Assembly: GCA_023228285.1 (NCBI GenBank)
Contig: JALOBM010000005.1
Location: forward strand, 1-63,144
Length of the DNA stretch: 63,144 nucleotides
Direction: 5' to 3'
From: Candidatus Cloacimonadota bacterium
GTDB lineage: Bacteria > Cloacimonadota > Cloacimonadia > Cloacimonadales > Cloacimonadaceae
A model generated the notes under the pieces. It saw only the letters and a program-made list of their open reading frames with translations. It did not search any database and was not told the origin of the DNA. Below, piece after piece: positions 25,367-33,666 of the stretch; the stretch's first letter is position 1, and every line of letters begins with the position of its first letter. Made by a program: the position numbers and the translations under genes.

Positions 25367-26928
25367 TGAAATACTTTCGCTCTCATGTGCTGGTAGGCAT
25401 AAATGAAACATCCGTAGCTGCCGGTGTACACAGCTTTGTGAAAGCTCTGAGAGCTGAACTGAGCAAAACCGGCTTGAGTGACGAAATAAACATTTTAGAA
25501 ACCGGTCCCCTTGGCTTCTTTGGTAAAGGAATCTGCGTTACAGTGTATCCGGATAACATCAACTACGAGAACCTAAAAGAAGAACACATCACCGAATTGG
25601 TGCAAGAACACTTTCTGAAAGGTCGTCCTGTAGCACATCTCTTATTGGAATCTGCCGGAAAGTTCAGCCCCAAGTTGAATTACAATAAACGTATTGTATT
25701 ACGTAATTCCGGAATCATCGATCCCGAAAAGATAGATGACTACATTGGCACTGGTGGTTACGAAGCTTGGGAAAAAGCTTTGACCAAAATGGAGCCCAAA
25801 CAAATCGTAGATGAAGTAAAGAATTCCGGATTGCGCGGTCGCGGCGGCGCAGGTTTCCCTACCGGCGTAAAATGGAGCTTTACTGCACCGCTAGAGACTG
25901 AACAAAAATATGTGGTTGTGAATGCTGACGAAGGCGAGCCTGGAACCTTCAAAGACCGTTTGATAATGGAAGGTGATCCACATCAACTCTTGGAAGGAAT
26001 CATGATCTGTGCTCGTGCCGTTGGCGCTACAAAAGCATATATCTATATTCGCGGTGAATACAAACTCTGCATTCAGCGTTTACAGAAGGCTATTGATGAT
26101 TGTAAAAACTATGGCATCATAGGTAAAAACATCTTTGATAGCGGCTTTGACCTTGATATTCAGATCAAGATTGGAGCTGGCGCATACGTATGCGGCGAGG
26201 AGACAGCGTTGATCGAGTCTCTGGAAGGAAACCGGGGTCACCCACGTTGGAAACCCCCGTTCCCAGGAGTGAAAGGCTTATGGCAGGCTCCCACAGTAGT
26301 GAACAACGTGGAAACCTTAGCAAACGTGCCTTTTATCATCGCTAATGGTGCCAACGAATTCAGTAAATATGGCACTCTCGAATGCCCTGGAACAAAGGTC
26401 TACACCATCCTTGGTGATGTAGCCTATCCCGGCCTTTGCGAAGTGGATATGGGAACTACCCTTCGCACCATAATCAACGACTATGCCGGCGGCATGAAGA
26501 AGGGCTTTAAGTTCAAAGCCGCGCTGGTTGGCGGAGCTGCAGGTATGATCCTGTCCGAACGTCTGTTGGATGTAAAGATGGATCTTGCCAGCCTGAATCA
26601 GTATTCAGCTGTTTTAGGCAGTGGCGCTATATTGGTGATGAACGAACATCAAAGCATAGCAGATATGCTGTGGAGCATCCTACGCTTTTTCCGTCATGAA
26701 TCCTGTGGAAAATGCGCACCCTGTAAAAACGGAACTCAACAGCTCTATCGCCTGATCACTAAAATAAAGAAAGGTGATGGTACTATGGACGATGTGGATC
26801 TGATGCTTAAAATCGCTGAAACAATGCAGCAAACTTCATTCTGCGCTTTGGGCCAATCTCCGATCATGGCTATTCGCAGCGCAATAGATAACTTCCGTGA
26901 TGAATTCATCGCGATAACACAAAAATAA
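25366..26928 (+). CDS. Second NuoF-like subunit, N-terminal cluster lost
   Basis: A 520-residue paralogue of the NuoF-like subunit. FMN/NADH motifs are intact (GLRGRGGAGFPTGVKW, NADEGEPGTFKDRL, GAGAYVCGEETAL), as is the [4Fe-4S] site (ESCGKCAPC). The N-terminal thioredoxin-like domain is kept but has none of the cluster cysteines: VGINETSVAAG and ETGPLGFFGKG replace the CCGSGC/TGCMGPC patterns. The C-terminal ferredoxin is absent. I start at GTG 25366 (GAGGGAGG upstream), since the longer frame from 25246 lies inside the NuoE gene. Confidence 0.88.
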   Translation: MKYFRSHVLVGINETSVAAGVHSFVKALRAELSKTGLSDEINILETGPLGFFGKGICVTVYPDNINYENLKEEHITELVQEHFLKGRPVAHLLLESAGKFSPKLNYNKRIVLRNSGIIDPEKIDDYIGTGGYEAWEKALTKMEPKQIVDEVKNSGLRGRGGAGFPTGVKWSFTAPLETEQKYVVVNADEGEPGTFKDRLIMEGDPHQLLEGIMICARAVGATKAYIYIRGEYKLCIQRLQKAIDDCKNYGIIGKNIFDSGFDLDIQIKIGAGAYVCGEETALIESLEGNRGHPRWKPPFPGVKGLWQAPTVVNNVETLANVPFIIANGANEFSKYGTLECPGTKVYTILGDVAYPGLCEVDMGTTLRTIINDYAGGMKKGFKFKAALVGGAAGMILSERLLDVKMDLASLNQYSAVLGSGAILVMNEHQSIADMLWSILRFFRHESCGKCAPCKNGTQQLYRLITKIKKGDGTMDDVDLMLKIAETMQQTSFCALGQSPIMAIRSAIDNFRDEFIAITQK

Positions 26929-26946
26929 TACATGAGGAATAGAATT

Positions 26947-28731
26947 ATGGCTAAAAACGTCAACGTTTGGATTGATGGTCATCACCTGGAAGTTCCGGAT
27001 ACCACGACCATCATCGAAGCAGCCGACAAATACGGGATATATATTCCCAGACTCTGCTACCATCCTGATCTACCACCTACCGCAAACTGCGGAGTATGCG
27101 TTGTAGATATCGAGGGAAGCCCGGTTCCCAAACGTGCTTGCTGCACACCGGTTACAGAAGGTATGAAAATACACTCCAACAGCAAGAAACTGCGCTCATA
27201 TCGCAAAACATTGGTGGAGATGATTCTCTCGAATCATGAAGTTATGTGCCCAACTTGTTCGGCAAATAATAAATGCGAATTACAGACCTTGGCAAACAAC
27301 CTTGGTGTAGATCCTGATGCTCTGCCCAATATCCTAAAAAAGAAAGCCGTAGACTTCAGCTCTCCTTCCATTGTTCGCGACCCCAATAAGTGTATTGCTT
27401 GCGGACGCTGCATCACAGTATGCAATGAAGTGCAAACAGTGTATGCCCTAACCAATAGCGAGCGTGGTATCGGCAGCGAAGTGACTACCGCTTTTGGACT
27501 GGGTATGGCTAAAAGCCCCTGTGTAAACTGCGGTCAATGTACAGTTTACTGCCCCACAGGTGCTCTGCGTGAAAAAAGCGAAGTCGATGATGTATGGGAA
27601 GCTATCTTGGATCCTGACAAGCATGTGATCGTGCAAGAAGCACCATCAATTCGCGTATCTTTGGGAGAAGAATTCGGAATGCCGCTGGGCAGCGTAACTG
27701 CTAAGAAGATGTATGCAGCCCTTCGTAAGATCGGATTTGACAGCGTAATGGATACGAACTTCACCGCTGACCTCACCATCATGGAAGAAGGTACAGAATT
27801 GGTGACCAAGCTGAAAGCCGGAGAAAAGCGTCCTCTAATCACTTCCTGTTCCCCTGGATGGATCAAGTTCATGGAAACCTATTTTCCCGATTTGGCAGAT
27901 TGCGTTTCCACGGCAAAATCCCCGATGAGTATGTTTGGTGTGCTTTCCAAGACATACTATGCTCAGGAACATGGAATAGATCCTGCCAAGATAGTATCTG
28001 TAGCGATCATGCCTTGCACTGCAAAGAAATTTGAAGCCCGTCGTCCTGAAATGAACGACAGCGGATTCCAAGATACTGACTATGTACTTACTACTCGCGA
28101 GTTCTTGCGGATGATCAAAGAAGCCGGTATCGACTTTGCAAACATTCCTGATGAAGAACCAGACGAAGGTATGAGCTTCTACTCCGGAGCAGGAACCATC
28201 TTCGGTGCTACCGGTGGTGTGATGGAAGCGGCTATCCGCTCAGCTTACACTCTGGTAACCGGAAAAGAACTGGAGAATGTAGAAATACAAGGCGTTCGCG
28301 GCCTTGAAGGCGTAAAAGAAGCTACTGTAAATATCCCCGGATTTGGTGACTTGAAAGTTGCAGTTGCCCACGGTCTCAGTAATGCCCGTAAGGTGATGGA
28401 TCGAGTTCGTGAAGGCTTGAAAACCAAAGGCGAGTCTCCCTGGCACTTCATCGAAATCATGGCTTGCCCAGGTGGGTGCGTTGGCGGTGGTGGTCAGCCC
28501 TACGGCAATGACATCGCTTCCCGTGCACGTCGCGGTTTAGCTCTGTATGAAGAAGACAAATCGCTTCCAGTACGCAAGTCGCATCATAATCCAGAAGTAC
28601 AGAGAATCTATGAACGCTTCCTTGGAGCTCCGAATTCTCCTCTAGCACATAAGCTGCTTCATACTTACTACTTCAAACGTTCGATCAGCAATGGTCAGGT
28701 AGTTGAAGAAGTAACTCACAAACATCACTGA
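26947..28731 (+). CDS. hydA: [FeFe]-hydrogenase catalytic subunit, trimeric/bifurcating type
   Basis: This 594-residue enzyme makes or consumes H2. N-terminal [2Fe-2S] (CYHPDLPPTANCGVC), His-ligated [4Fe-4S] (HEVMCPTCSANNKCEL) and two [4Fe-4S] motifs (CIACGRC, CVNCGQC) precede the H-domain. H-cluster motifs are TSCSPGW (299-305), MPCTAKK (Cys357) and MACPGGC (Cys507/Cys511). The small-subunit segment ends the protein (KSHHNPEVQRIYERFLG). I start at ATG 26947, nine bases after GAGGA; the earlier ATG at 26932 is too close to that site. No maturation genes (hydEFG) are in the window. A terminator follows. Confidence 0.93.
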   Translation: MAKNVNVWIDGHHLEVPDTTTIIEAADKYGIYIPRLCYHPDLPPTANCGVCVVDIEGSPVPKRACCTPVTEGMKIHSNSKKLRSYRKTLVEMILSNHEVMCPTCSANNKCELQTLANNLGVDPDALPNILKKKAVDFSSPSIVRDPNKCIACGRCITVCNEVQTVYALTNSERGIGSEVTTAFGLGMAKSPCVNCGQCTVYCPTGALREKSEVDDVWEAILDPDKHVIVQEAPSIRVSLGEEFGMPLGSVTAKKMYAALRKIGFDSVMDTNFTADLTIMEEGTELVTKLKAGEKRPLITSCSPGWIKFMETYFPDLADCVSTAKSPMSMFGVLSKTYYAQEHGIDPAKIVSVAIMPCTAKKFEARRPEMNDSGFQDTDYVLTTREFLRMIKEAGIDFANIPDEEPDEGMSFYSGAGTIFGATGGVMEAAIRSAYTLVTGKELENVEIQGVRGLEGVKEATVNIPGFGDLKVAVAHGLSNARKVMDRVREGLKTKGESPWHFIEIMACPGGCVGGGGQPYGNDIASRARRGLALYEEDKSLPVRKSHHNPEVQRIYERFLGAPNSPLAHKLLHTYYFKRSISNGQVVEEVTHKHH

Positions 28732-28754
28732 TATACTCAATATCAATAAATCGG

Positions 28755-28784
28755 CCGGTCTATAAACAGATCGGTCTTTTTTTT
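28755..28784 (+). terminator. Terminator of the hydrogenase operon
   Basis: A 7-bp stem (CCGGTCT / AGATCGG, one G-T pair) with a 6-nt loop is followed by TCTTTTTTTT, 24 bp after hydA. Confidence 0.8.
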
Positions 28785-28909
28785 GTCTAAGAACATCAAT
28801 GACAGTATTCCTTTCCATCGCAAAAGGGAAAGATACTGCTGTCGTGTCAAGCTTGGAGTGTTAATCTCCGTATTCGGTACATTATCCTTCCCCTGAGACT
28901 GAAGGAGAT

Positions 28910-29085
28910 TTGAAGCAGATATAAAGCCGTTATTATCCTGTCGTCACTCGATGATAACCCGATAATATCTACTTCATATCACGACGAAACCAAGAGCAAT
29001 GCATCAGAAATTAATAAAAACGGTTGAATCAAATTGGAGGTTGGCAGCCCAGCAATAAAACGACATTCGTACCTTGACGAGTCAC
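28910..29085 (+). repeat. Interspersed palindromic repeat, copy 3 (long)
   Basis: A 176-bp element that matches 39071-39248 in inverted orientation. It opens TTGAAGCAGATATAAAG, contains the GTTATTATC...GATGATAAC core hairpin and closes with GGCAGCCCAG and ACGACATTCGTACCTTGACG. Confidence 0.75.
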
Positions 29086-29259
29086 TAGCCCTCATTGATT
29101 TACTGCCATATGCGATCCTCCCAAAGGTCTCCTATGCGGAGCTTGAGTAGCTCTCAGGATGCTTATGAGAGGTCTATGAGGCGATGTACCCAAGGGTAAG
29201 CAAGGCGCTTCCGCGAGATTGGAAATAGATTGAATACTTATGAGCTATGTACTACAGTA

Positions 29260-29871
29260 TTACGAACCGGATGAGGGATGAATAGTATCCACTGGGCAAC
29301 CTCTGAAAATCTTGGGGTCTATTCCAGTGCATTTACCGCAATTGATGCATTTCTCGGGGTCAATATAGGCTTTCCCATCTCTGTAAGAGATAGCATGTTC
29401 AGGGCAGACTCTCAAACATAATCCACAGGATATGCAAGTAGAGGCATCCACAACATTGTAAGCTTTTTCCTCAATTTCAGTTGCTTGTGTGGAATCAGGG
29501 GGATTCTGAGCAATGTCTGATTCCTGATTCTTGGTTGTAGGAGTTGCAATATCTTCTCCCCCAGGTTTAGTTTGAGGGGCTTCTTTCTTTACTTCTTCCG
29601 TTATTTCAGGCTCTGTAGCAAGTGCAGTAACTTGCTCAACTGGATATTGAGCTTTATCATTCGGAATGGCAATAAATCCATCCACGCAGCGCTTGCAACC
29701 GATGCATTTCTCACTGTCAATCACTGCTTTACCATCTTCCATGTAGATGGCATTCACCGGACATACTATCTGTTCTTCACTTTTTGAAAACACACCTTGT
29801 GCAGCCGTTATCTGAATGATTGCCAACAGAAACATCAAGGCTACGATAATGATTTGTAAGACTCTCTTCAT
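29260..29871 (-). CDS. Membrane-anchored polyferredoxin
   Basis: A 203-residue protein with an N-terminal hydrophobic anchor or signal (VLQIIIVALMFLLAIIQI). A first ferredoxin half (CPVNAI, CIGCKRC) supplies one [4Fe-4S] cluster. A proline/threonine/glutamate-rich linker covers about residues 75-130. A full two-cluster ferredoxin follows (CISCGLCLRVCP, CINCGKC, then an insertion before GCPVD). That makes about three clusters. The ATG at 29871 overlaps the NapH-like stop (ATGA). With a Sec-type N-terminus and no twin-arginine motif, the side of the membrane on which the clusters lie is unclear. It probably exchanges electrons with the NapH-like protein. Confidence 0.8.
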   Translation of the reverse strand: MKRVLQIIIVALMFLLAIIQITAAQGVFSKSEEQIVCPVNAIYMEDGKAVIDSEKCIGCKRCVDGFIAIPNDKAQYPVEQVTALATEPEITEEVKKEAPQTKPGGEDIATPTTKNQESDIAQNPPDSTQATEIEEKAYNVVDASTCISCGLCLRVCPEHAISYRDGKAYIDPEKCINCGKCTGIDPKIFRGCPVDTIHPSSGS

Positions 29872-30635
29872 TGTTCTCTCTCTTTCGTGATAGTACCGTG
29901 TTTTGGGCATTTTTCGGCACAGCGATCACACATAATGCAATCAATTGATTCCACGTATTCATCGCAAAGTATATCCAGATTCATGGGGCAATTCAGGTTA
30001 CAAATACCACAATCCGTGCAACATTCCATGTTTCTGCGGATTTTCTTTCGTTTGATGCCAAACAAGCCGCCCAGGATTTGAGATACAATCAATAATGCGG
30101 CATAGGGACATAGAAAACGACACCAAAATCGTTCCAGAAATACTCCTCCTATCACAATGACCAATATGGTAAACAAGCCTAGATAAACCAATCTTGGCAG
30201 AAGCGATAGAGAGTAAAAGGGACATAATTTGATGTATAACCATGCAAATCCGCAGATCACCAGAATGATACTAATACCCAGAACAAAATACTTGATTTTG
30301 TTCAGTTTACGTTCAGCAAAAAGGGGTATCTGCCGGAGCCTCTTTTTATGGGTAATTCTATACAGCAGTTCTTGAATAGTACCAAGAGGACACACATAAC
30401 TACAAAACACTCTGCCCCAAAACATGGCCAGAATCATGAACAGTATTCCGAAGAATATTCCCACAGAAGCTAAGCCAAGACTAAGTGTAAGTAGATTTCC
30501 CTTTAGCATACCAAAGCAGATTACCGCATATGGGCAGATACTGTGGATGGAGTTTTTGCCCAGAACAATCACACTTGTGAGAAATGCCGAAGTCAACACC
30601 AGAAAGAGAGTCTGAATCAGATTGCGTTTGCTCAT
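29868..30635 (-). CDS. NapH/MauN-like membrane iron-sulfur protein
   Basis: A 255-residue protein with about five transmembrane segments. Between them are the paired membrane-edge motifs CSYVCPLG and CRFLCPYA, typical of NapH/CcoG/NosR-like proteins. The C-terminus holds two [4Fe-4S] motifs (CTDCGICNLNCP, CIMCDRCAEKCP). These proteins pass electrons across or along the membrane. The start (30635) overlaps the upstream small gene's stop (TAATG) and the 3' end overlaps the polyferredoxin start. There is no nitrate or nitrous-oxide reductase here, so its partner must be another redox protein. Confidence 0.85.
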   Translation of the reverse strand: MSKRNLIQTLFLVLTSAFLTSVIVLGKNSIHSICPYAVICFGMLKGNLLTLSLGLASVGIFFGILFMILAMFWGRVFCSYVCPLGTIQELLYRITHKKRLRQIPLFAERKLNKIKYFVLGISIILVICGFAWLYIKLCPFYSLSLLPRLVYLGLFTILVIVIGGVFLERFWCRFLCPYAALLIVSQILGGLFGIKRKKIRRNMECCTDCGICNLNCPMNLDILCDEYVESIDCIMCDRCAEKCPKHGTITKEREQ

Positions 30636-30874
30636 TACGGTTCTTTTAGAAAAGCCCTTCTTTGCAGTATATTCATCGCTTTCACTTTGGTTTTCACAGC
30701 TTCATGATATGCTGGGCGATGTTCCTCGCGATACACGCCTATGTAGTACTTCTCAGTATCCAGTGTCAGTTTTCGAGCTTCTTCTGTGCTTTCCGGTACT
30801 TTGTCCATTATCACGCTCTTTTCATTGTAAAGCTCAAAGGTGTTATTGTGGCTTACAGCTAGCTTGGCAATCAC
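30635..30874 (-). CDS. Small protein upstream of the NapH-like gene, start uncertain
   Basis: The frame encodes at least 79 residues (AVSHNNTFELYNEKSV, YYIGVYREEHRPAYHEAVKT), ending TAATG into the NapH-like gene, and reads as soluble and charged. The GTG at 30874 has no nearby ribosome site. The frame stays open upstream to 30962, reading KCCLAIYIPSLSAAKLEKEQ, which resembles a signal or lipoprotein-like start. No standard start codon is there, and an 8-bp homopolymer (30883-30890) makes a base-call error possible. I do not recognise the family. Confidence 0.5.
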   Translation of the reverse strand: MIAKLAVSHNNTFELYNEKSVIMDKVPESTEEARKLTLDTEKYYIGVYREEHRPAYHEAVKTKVKAMNILQRRAFLKEP

Positions 30875-30948
30875 CTGGACTGCTTTTTTTTGCTCCTTCT
30901 CCAGCTTTGCCGCAGATAGGGACGGTATATATATTGCCAGACAACACT

Positions 30949-33654
30949 TTATAATCCTTCAGGGTTTTTGATTGCTTCTATATAGGGCATGACATCATAA
31001 TGAACTTGGGATTTAGCCTCAAGGAGCACCTGAATTGCTTCGTTATCCAAATCCGAGTTATCGGCCAGATACAAGGCTACTTGGGCAAAGGTAACTTCAC
31101 TCGGAAAGTGCAGCATCCCTTTTTTGATAAAGCGAAGACTGTGTTCCGGTGCGTTATCCAACAGGTGTTGCAATACAAAGTGCACATAAATCTTCCAGCC
31201 TTCGTTATGGGGGAATATCACACGGTCCACAAAGGCTTCCAGTTCATCCCAGTCCTGTGTTTTTGTGTATATGGTGGTGTAGAATTCTGTGAGCTTGATT
31301 TCGTTGTCTATGAATATCTTGCTGCGATCGATGTAAGAACGGGCTTTTTCGGTATCTCCCATTTCTGCAAAGTGCGTAGCTGCTCTTACAAATCCTGATC
31401 CATAGTTCAATACAAGGCGGCGCATATTTTCATCTTTGAACACCTTGTCATCTCCGATGGAGCGATATTCGTAAACAGTATCGATGTTTTTCAGCAATCT
31501 AGGGATGTTTTCCTGATCATCCCCTTTGATTGAGACCACGCGTGCCACCATGCCTTCATTTCGACAGTAATCTTCAAATCCGATAAAACTCTCACAGGTT
31601 ACGGCGAAGTAGATTGGTCTATGACCAAAATTGTCTTTGATGATCTTCATTACTGCCTGGTCGGATATCCTGTAAAATGGCTCATTTGGACGCCATGTGG
31701 GAGTTGGTTCCAGCTCCACAGTAAAGGATCCGCTAGCCTCGGTGCCCGGAGCATACAGGTTTTGCTCAAGTCTGGATACATTCATTTTATCGATATCTTC
31801 ATCCGACATATTGAACAACACGCCTTCCATATCTCTCAATTGACGTATATACCATTCCGTGTTTAGCAAAGACAGGTTTGCCACCGATACATCCTTGCGA
31901 ATCCCCTTTAGATACTTGTTCTTGTATTCCATGGCAATTTTCATCGCTTCAAGTGCTTGCTCGGAAGGTTGTACATCTTCAGCGGGATACATATACTCCC
32001 TAGCATGAGGATCTTTTACGGCCTGTGCATACCACAAGGGAAAGGTATCGTTATCTCCATTTGTAAAGATAATGGCATTTTCTTCCAGCGAATTCAGGAA
32101 ATTCAAGCCATAATCCAGCGCTATGTATTCATGAGACCGATCGTGAACATGGTATTGTGAAACCATGTTTCCTATGGGTAGAAGCAACATGATAGCCGCA
32201 AGGATATAACGAATGGAATGCTGTTTAAACAGATTTATGACTGCTAAAGCTCCGATACCGATCCAAATAGCCCACATATTGTATGCCACAACGAAGAAAT
32301 AATCTCGGTCGCGCACCTCAGCATCGGACAGATTCATCACAAAAACCATCACTACTGTTGTGAAGATAATGATGCTAAGGAAGTATTTGAAGCTATGCCT
32401 ATTGCCTCTACGATGGAATATTGCTCCGGCAAAGCCTAGCAGGGCTATTAAGGCAGCACCAATGGATTTGCCCAGGAAAGATCCCATATTCACGATTGGT
32501 GCCAGTATCCCTTGAGGGAACCATTGCATACCGAAATAGCGGAGGAAGTGGAAACCCATTTGATCTTCGAAAAAGCTGGCTCTACGCTGAACAAAGCTGG
32601 TGTTACCGTATTGTTTCCGTAAGACATAATCCATAAAATACGGTAGGTTGCTGGGACGCCCTTCGTTGATAAAGGGGCGATCAGCGGCACGTACCATCAG
32701 ATAGATATGGCTGGATACCCCTATTAAAACCAGAAGTGCGGAGCACAACCAGAAACGTTTTCCGAATACATCACGCAATTCGTAAGCAAGAATAAACAAG
32801 GTGACAACTGCAAATCCCCATTTGTCAAAATCATCAACCGACAGAGACTTTCCGATGGCTCCGAAGATGAAATATCCAGCCAGGATAGCAAAGGTGTATC
32901 CTAATACCTTGAGCCAGAAATTCTCTTTTTTGATACCGTTTTGTAGTAAAGGGTAAACTACAATAAAGAGCACCGCAGGAGCTACTTGTAGCGCTGTTTG
33001 ATGAACGCAAAAGCCCAGAAAGAACAGATACACAATAAGCAGAAGAATGTTTTGATGGCTGTAGTCTTCACTCTTTTCCACCCACACGAGAGTGAGCCAG
33101 AGGATCAGGTTCACAAAGAACACGAGTCCGGAATAGACTTCCGCTTCAATGGCATTCATCCAAAAAGTGAAGGAAAAAGCAGTGTATAAAGCCGCAACTG
33201 TCCCAGCAAACATCGCTTCCCAAGCTTTTACCTTCATCATGCTTACCAGCTTCACTGTAAACAGATAGGTAAGCATCACTGCAAATGCAGAAGCCAAAGC
33301 GGAAATAAAAGCTGCTATCACCGCGTGAGATACAATGCCTCCCAAAAGAGCAACCAAAGCCCTACCAAATACTATATAAAAAGGATTTCCCGGGGGATGC
33401 GGCACACCTAATATACTGATGCACGTGGCATATTCTCCGCTATCCCAAAAACTCATGGTGCGGGCTTGAGTGCTGATATATACAGCCAATGTGAGAGCAA
33501 AGATCAGCCATGCGAGGATGCGATTGTGCAGGACGGAAACCAGGGCCTGAGGTTTCATGGGAGTGGTGTCCACAATACGCTGTGGTTCCGGTCTTACATA
33601 TTCCATCTTTTTAGCTTGATTTAGTTTCTTTTTTATACTTTCGCTTTTCGGCAT
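30949..33654 (-). CDS. DUF2723 membrane protein, probable O-glycosyltransferase
   Basis: A 901-residue polytopic protein. Its first 120 residues carry the DUF2723 signature (FWDSGEYATCISILGVPHPP, GNPFYIVFGR) with an acidic residue in the first extracytoplasmic loop, as in GT-C glycosyltransferases. About 12 transmembrane segments cover residues 45-480. A soluble periplasmic-type region follows, and TPR-like helices occupy residues 760-890. The DUF2723 family includes eukaryotic TMEM260, reported as an O-mannosyltransferase. Here it could glycosylate exported proteins using a lipid-linked sugar. It follows the ABC permeases by 12 bp in the same operon. Confidence 0.8.
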   Translation of the reverse strand: MPKSESIKKKLNQAKKMEYVRPEPQRIVDTTPMKPQALVSVLHNRILAWLIFALTLAVYISTQARTMSFWDSGEYATCISILGVPHPPGNPFYIVFGRALVALLGGIVSHAVIAAFISALASAFAVMLTYLFTVKLVSMMKVKAWEAMFAGTVAALYTAFSFTFWMNAIEAEVYSGLVFFVNLILWLTLVWVEKSEDYSHQNILLLIVYLFFLGFCVHQTALQVAPAVLFIVVYPLLQNGIKKENFWLKVLGYTFAILAGYFIFGAIGKSLSVDDFDKWGFAVVTLFILAYELRDVFGKRFWLCSALLVLIGVSSHIYLMVRAADRPFINEGRPSNLPYFMDYVLRKQYGNTSFVQRRASFFEDQMGFHFLRYFGMQWFPQGILAPIVNMGSFLGKSIGAALIALLGFAGAIFHRRGNRHSFKYFLSIIIFTTVVMVFVMNLSDAEVRDRDYFFVVAYNMWAIWIGIGALAVINLFKQHSIRYILAAIMLLLPIGNMVSQYHVHDRSHEYIALDYGLNFLNSLEENAIIFTNGDNDTFPLWYAQAVKDPHAREYMYPAEDVQPSEQALEAMKIAMEYKNKYLKGIRKDVSVANLSLLNTEWYIRQLRDMEGVLFNMSDEDIDKMNVSRLEQNLYAPGTEASGSFTVELEPTPTWRPNEPFYRISDQAVMKIIKDNFGHRPIYFAVTCESFIGFEDYCRNEGMVARVVSIKGDDQENIPRLLKNIDTVYEYRSIGDDKVFKDENMRRLVLNYGSGFVRAATHFAEMGDTEKARSYIDRSKIFIDNEIKLTEFYTTIYTKTQDWDELEAFVDRVIFPHNEGWKIYVHFVLQHLLDNAPEHSLRFIKKGMLHFPSEVTFAQVALYLADNSDLDNEAIQVLLEAKSQVHYDVMPYIEAIKNPEGL

Positions 33655-33666
33655 TAGGACTCCTTC

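Larger units (their letters stand above)
28732..29259. other. Gene-free gap between convergent operons
   Basis: After the hydA terminator this gap holds a second hairpin at 28803-28838 (CAGTAT/ATACTG and CTTTCC/GGAAAG stems, no T-tract), the longest pair-member of the repeat family (28910-29085), and a decayed coding-like stretch near 29100-29220 (PKGLLCGA, LRMLMRGL, with stops) resembling the one at 3.7 kb. I see no intact gene. Confidence 0.6.

Noticed and set aside
26947..28731. HydA as an inactive hydrogenase because L1 reads TSCSPGW
   Set aside because: The same motif is, as I recall, frequent in HndD-type hydrogenases, and the L2 and L3 motifs are complete, so inactivity is not supported.
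28803..28838. Strong hairpin after the hydA terminator as a small RNA gene
   Set aside because: There is no promoter or T-tract, and a single hairpin is not enough evidence for an RNA gene. I mention it only in the gap description.
30945..30947. GTG as a start for the small gene before the NapH-like protein
   Set aside because: It is in a different frame from the small protein; its translation gives no match to the downstream coding pattern.
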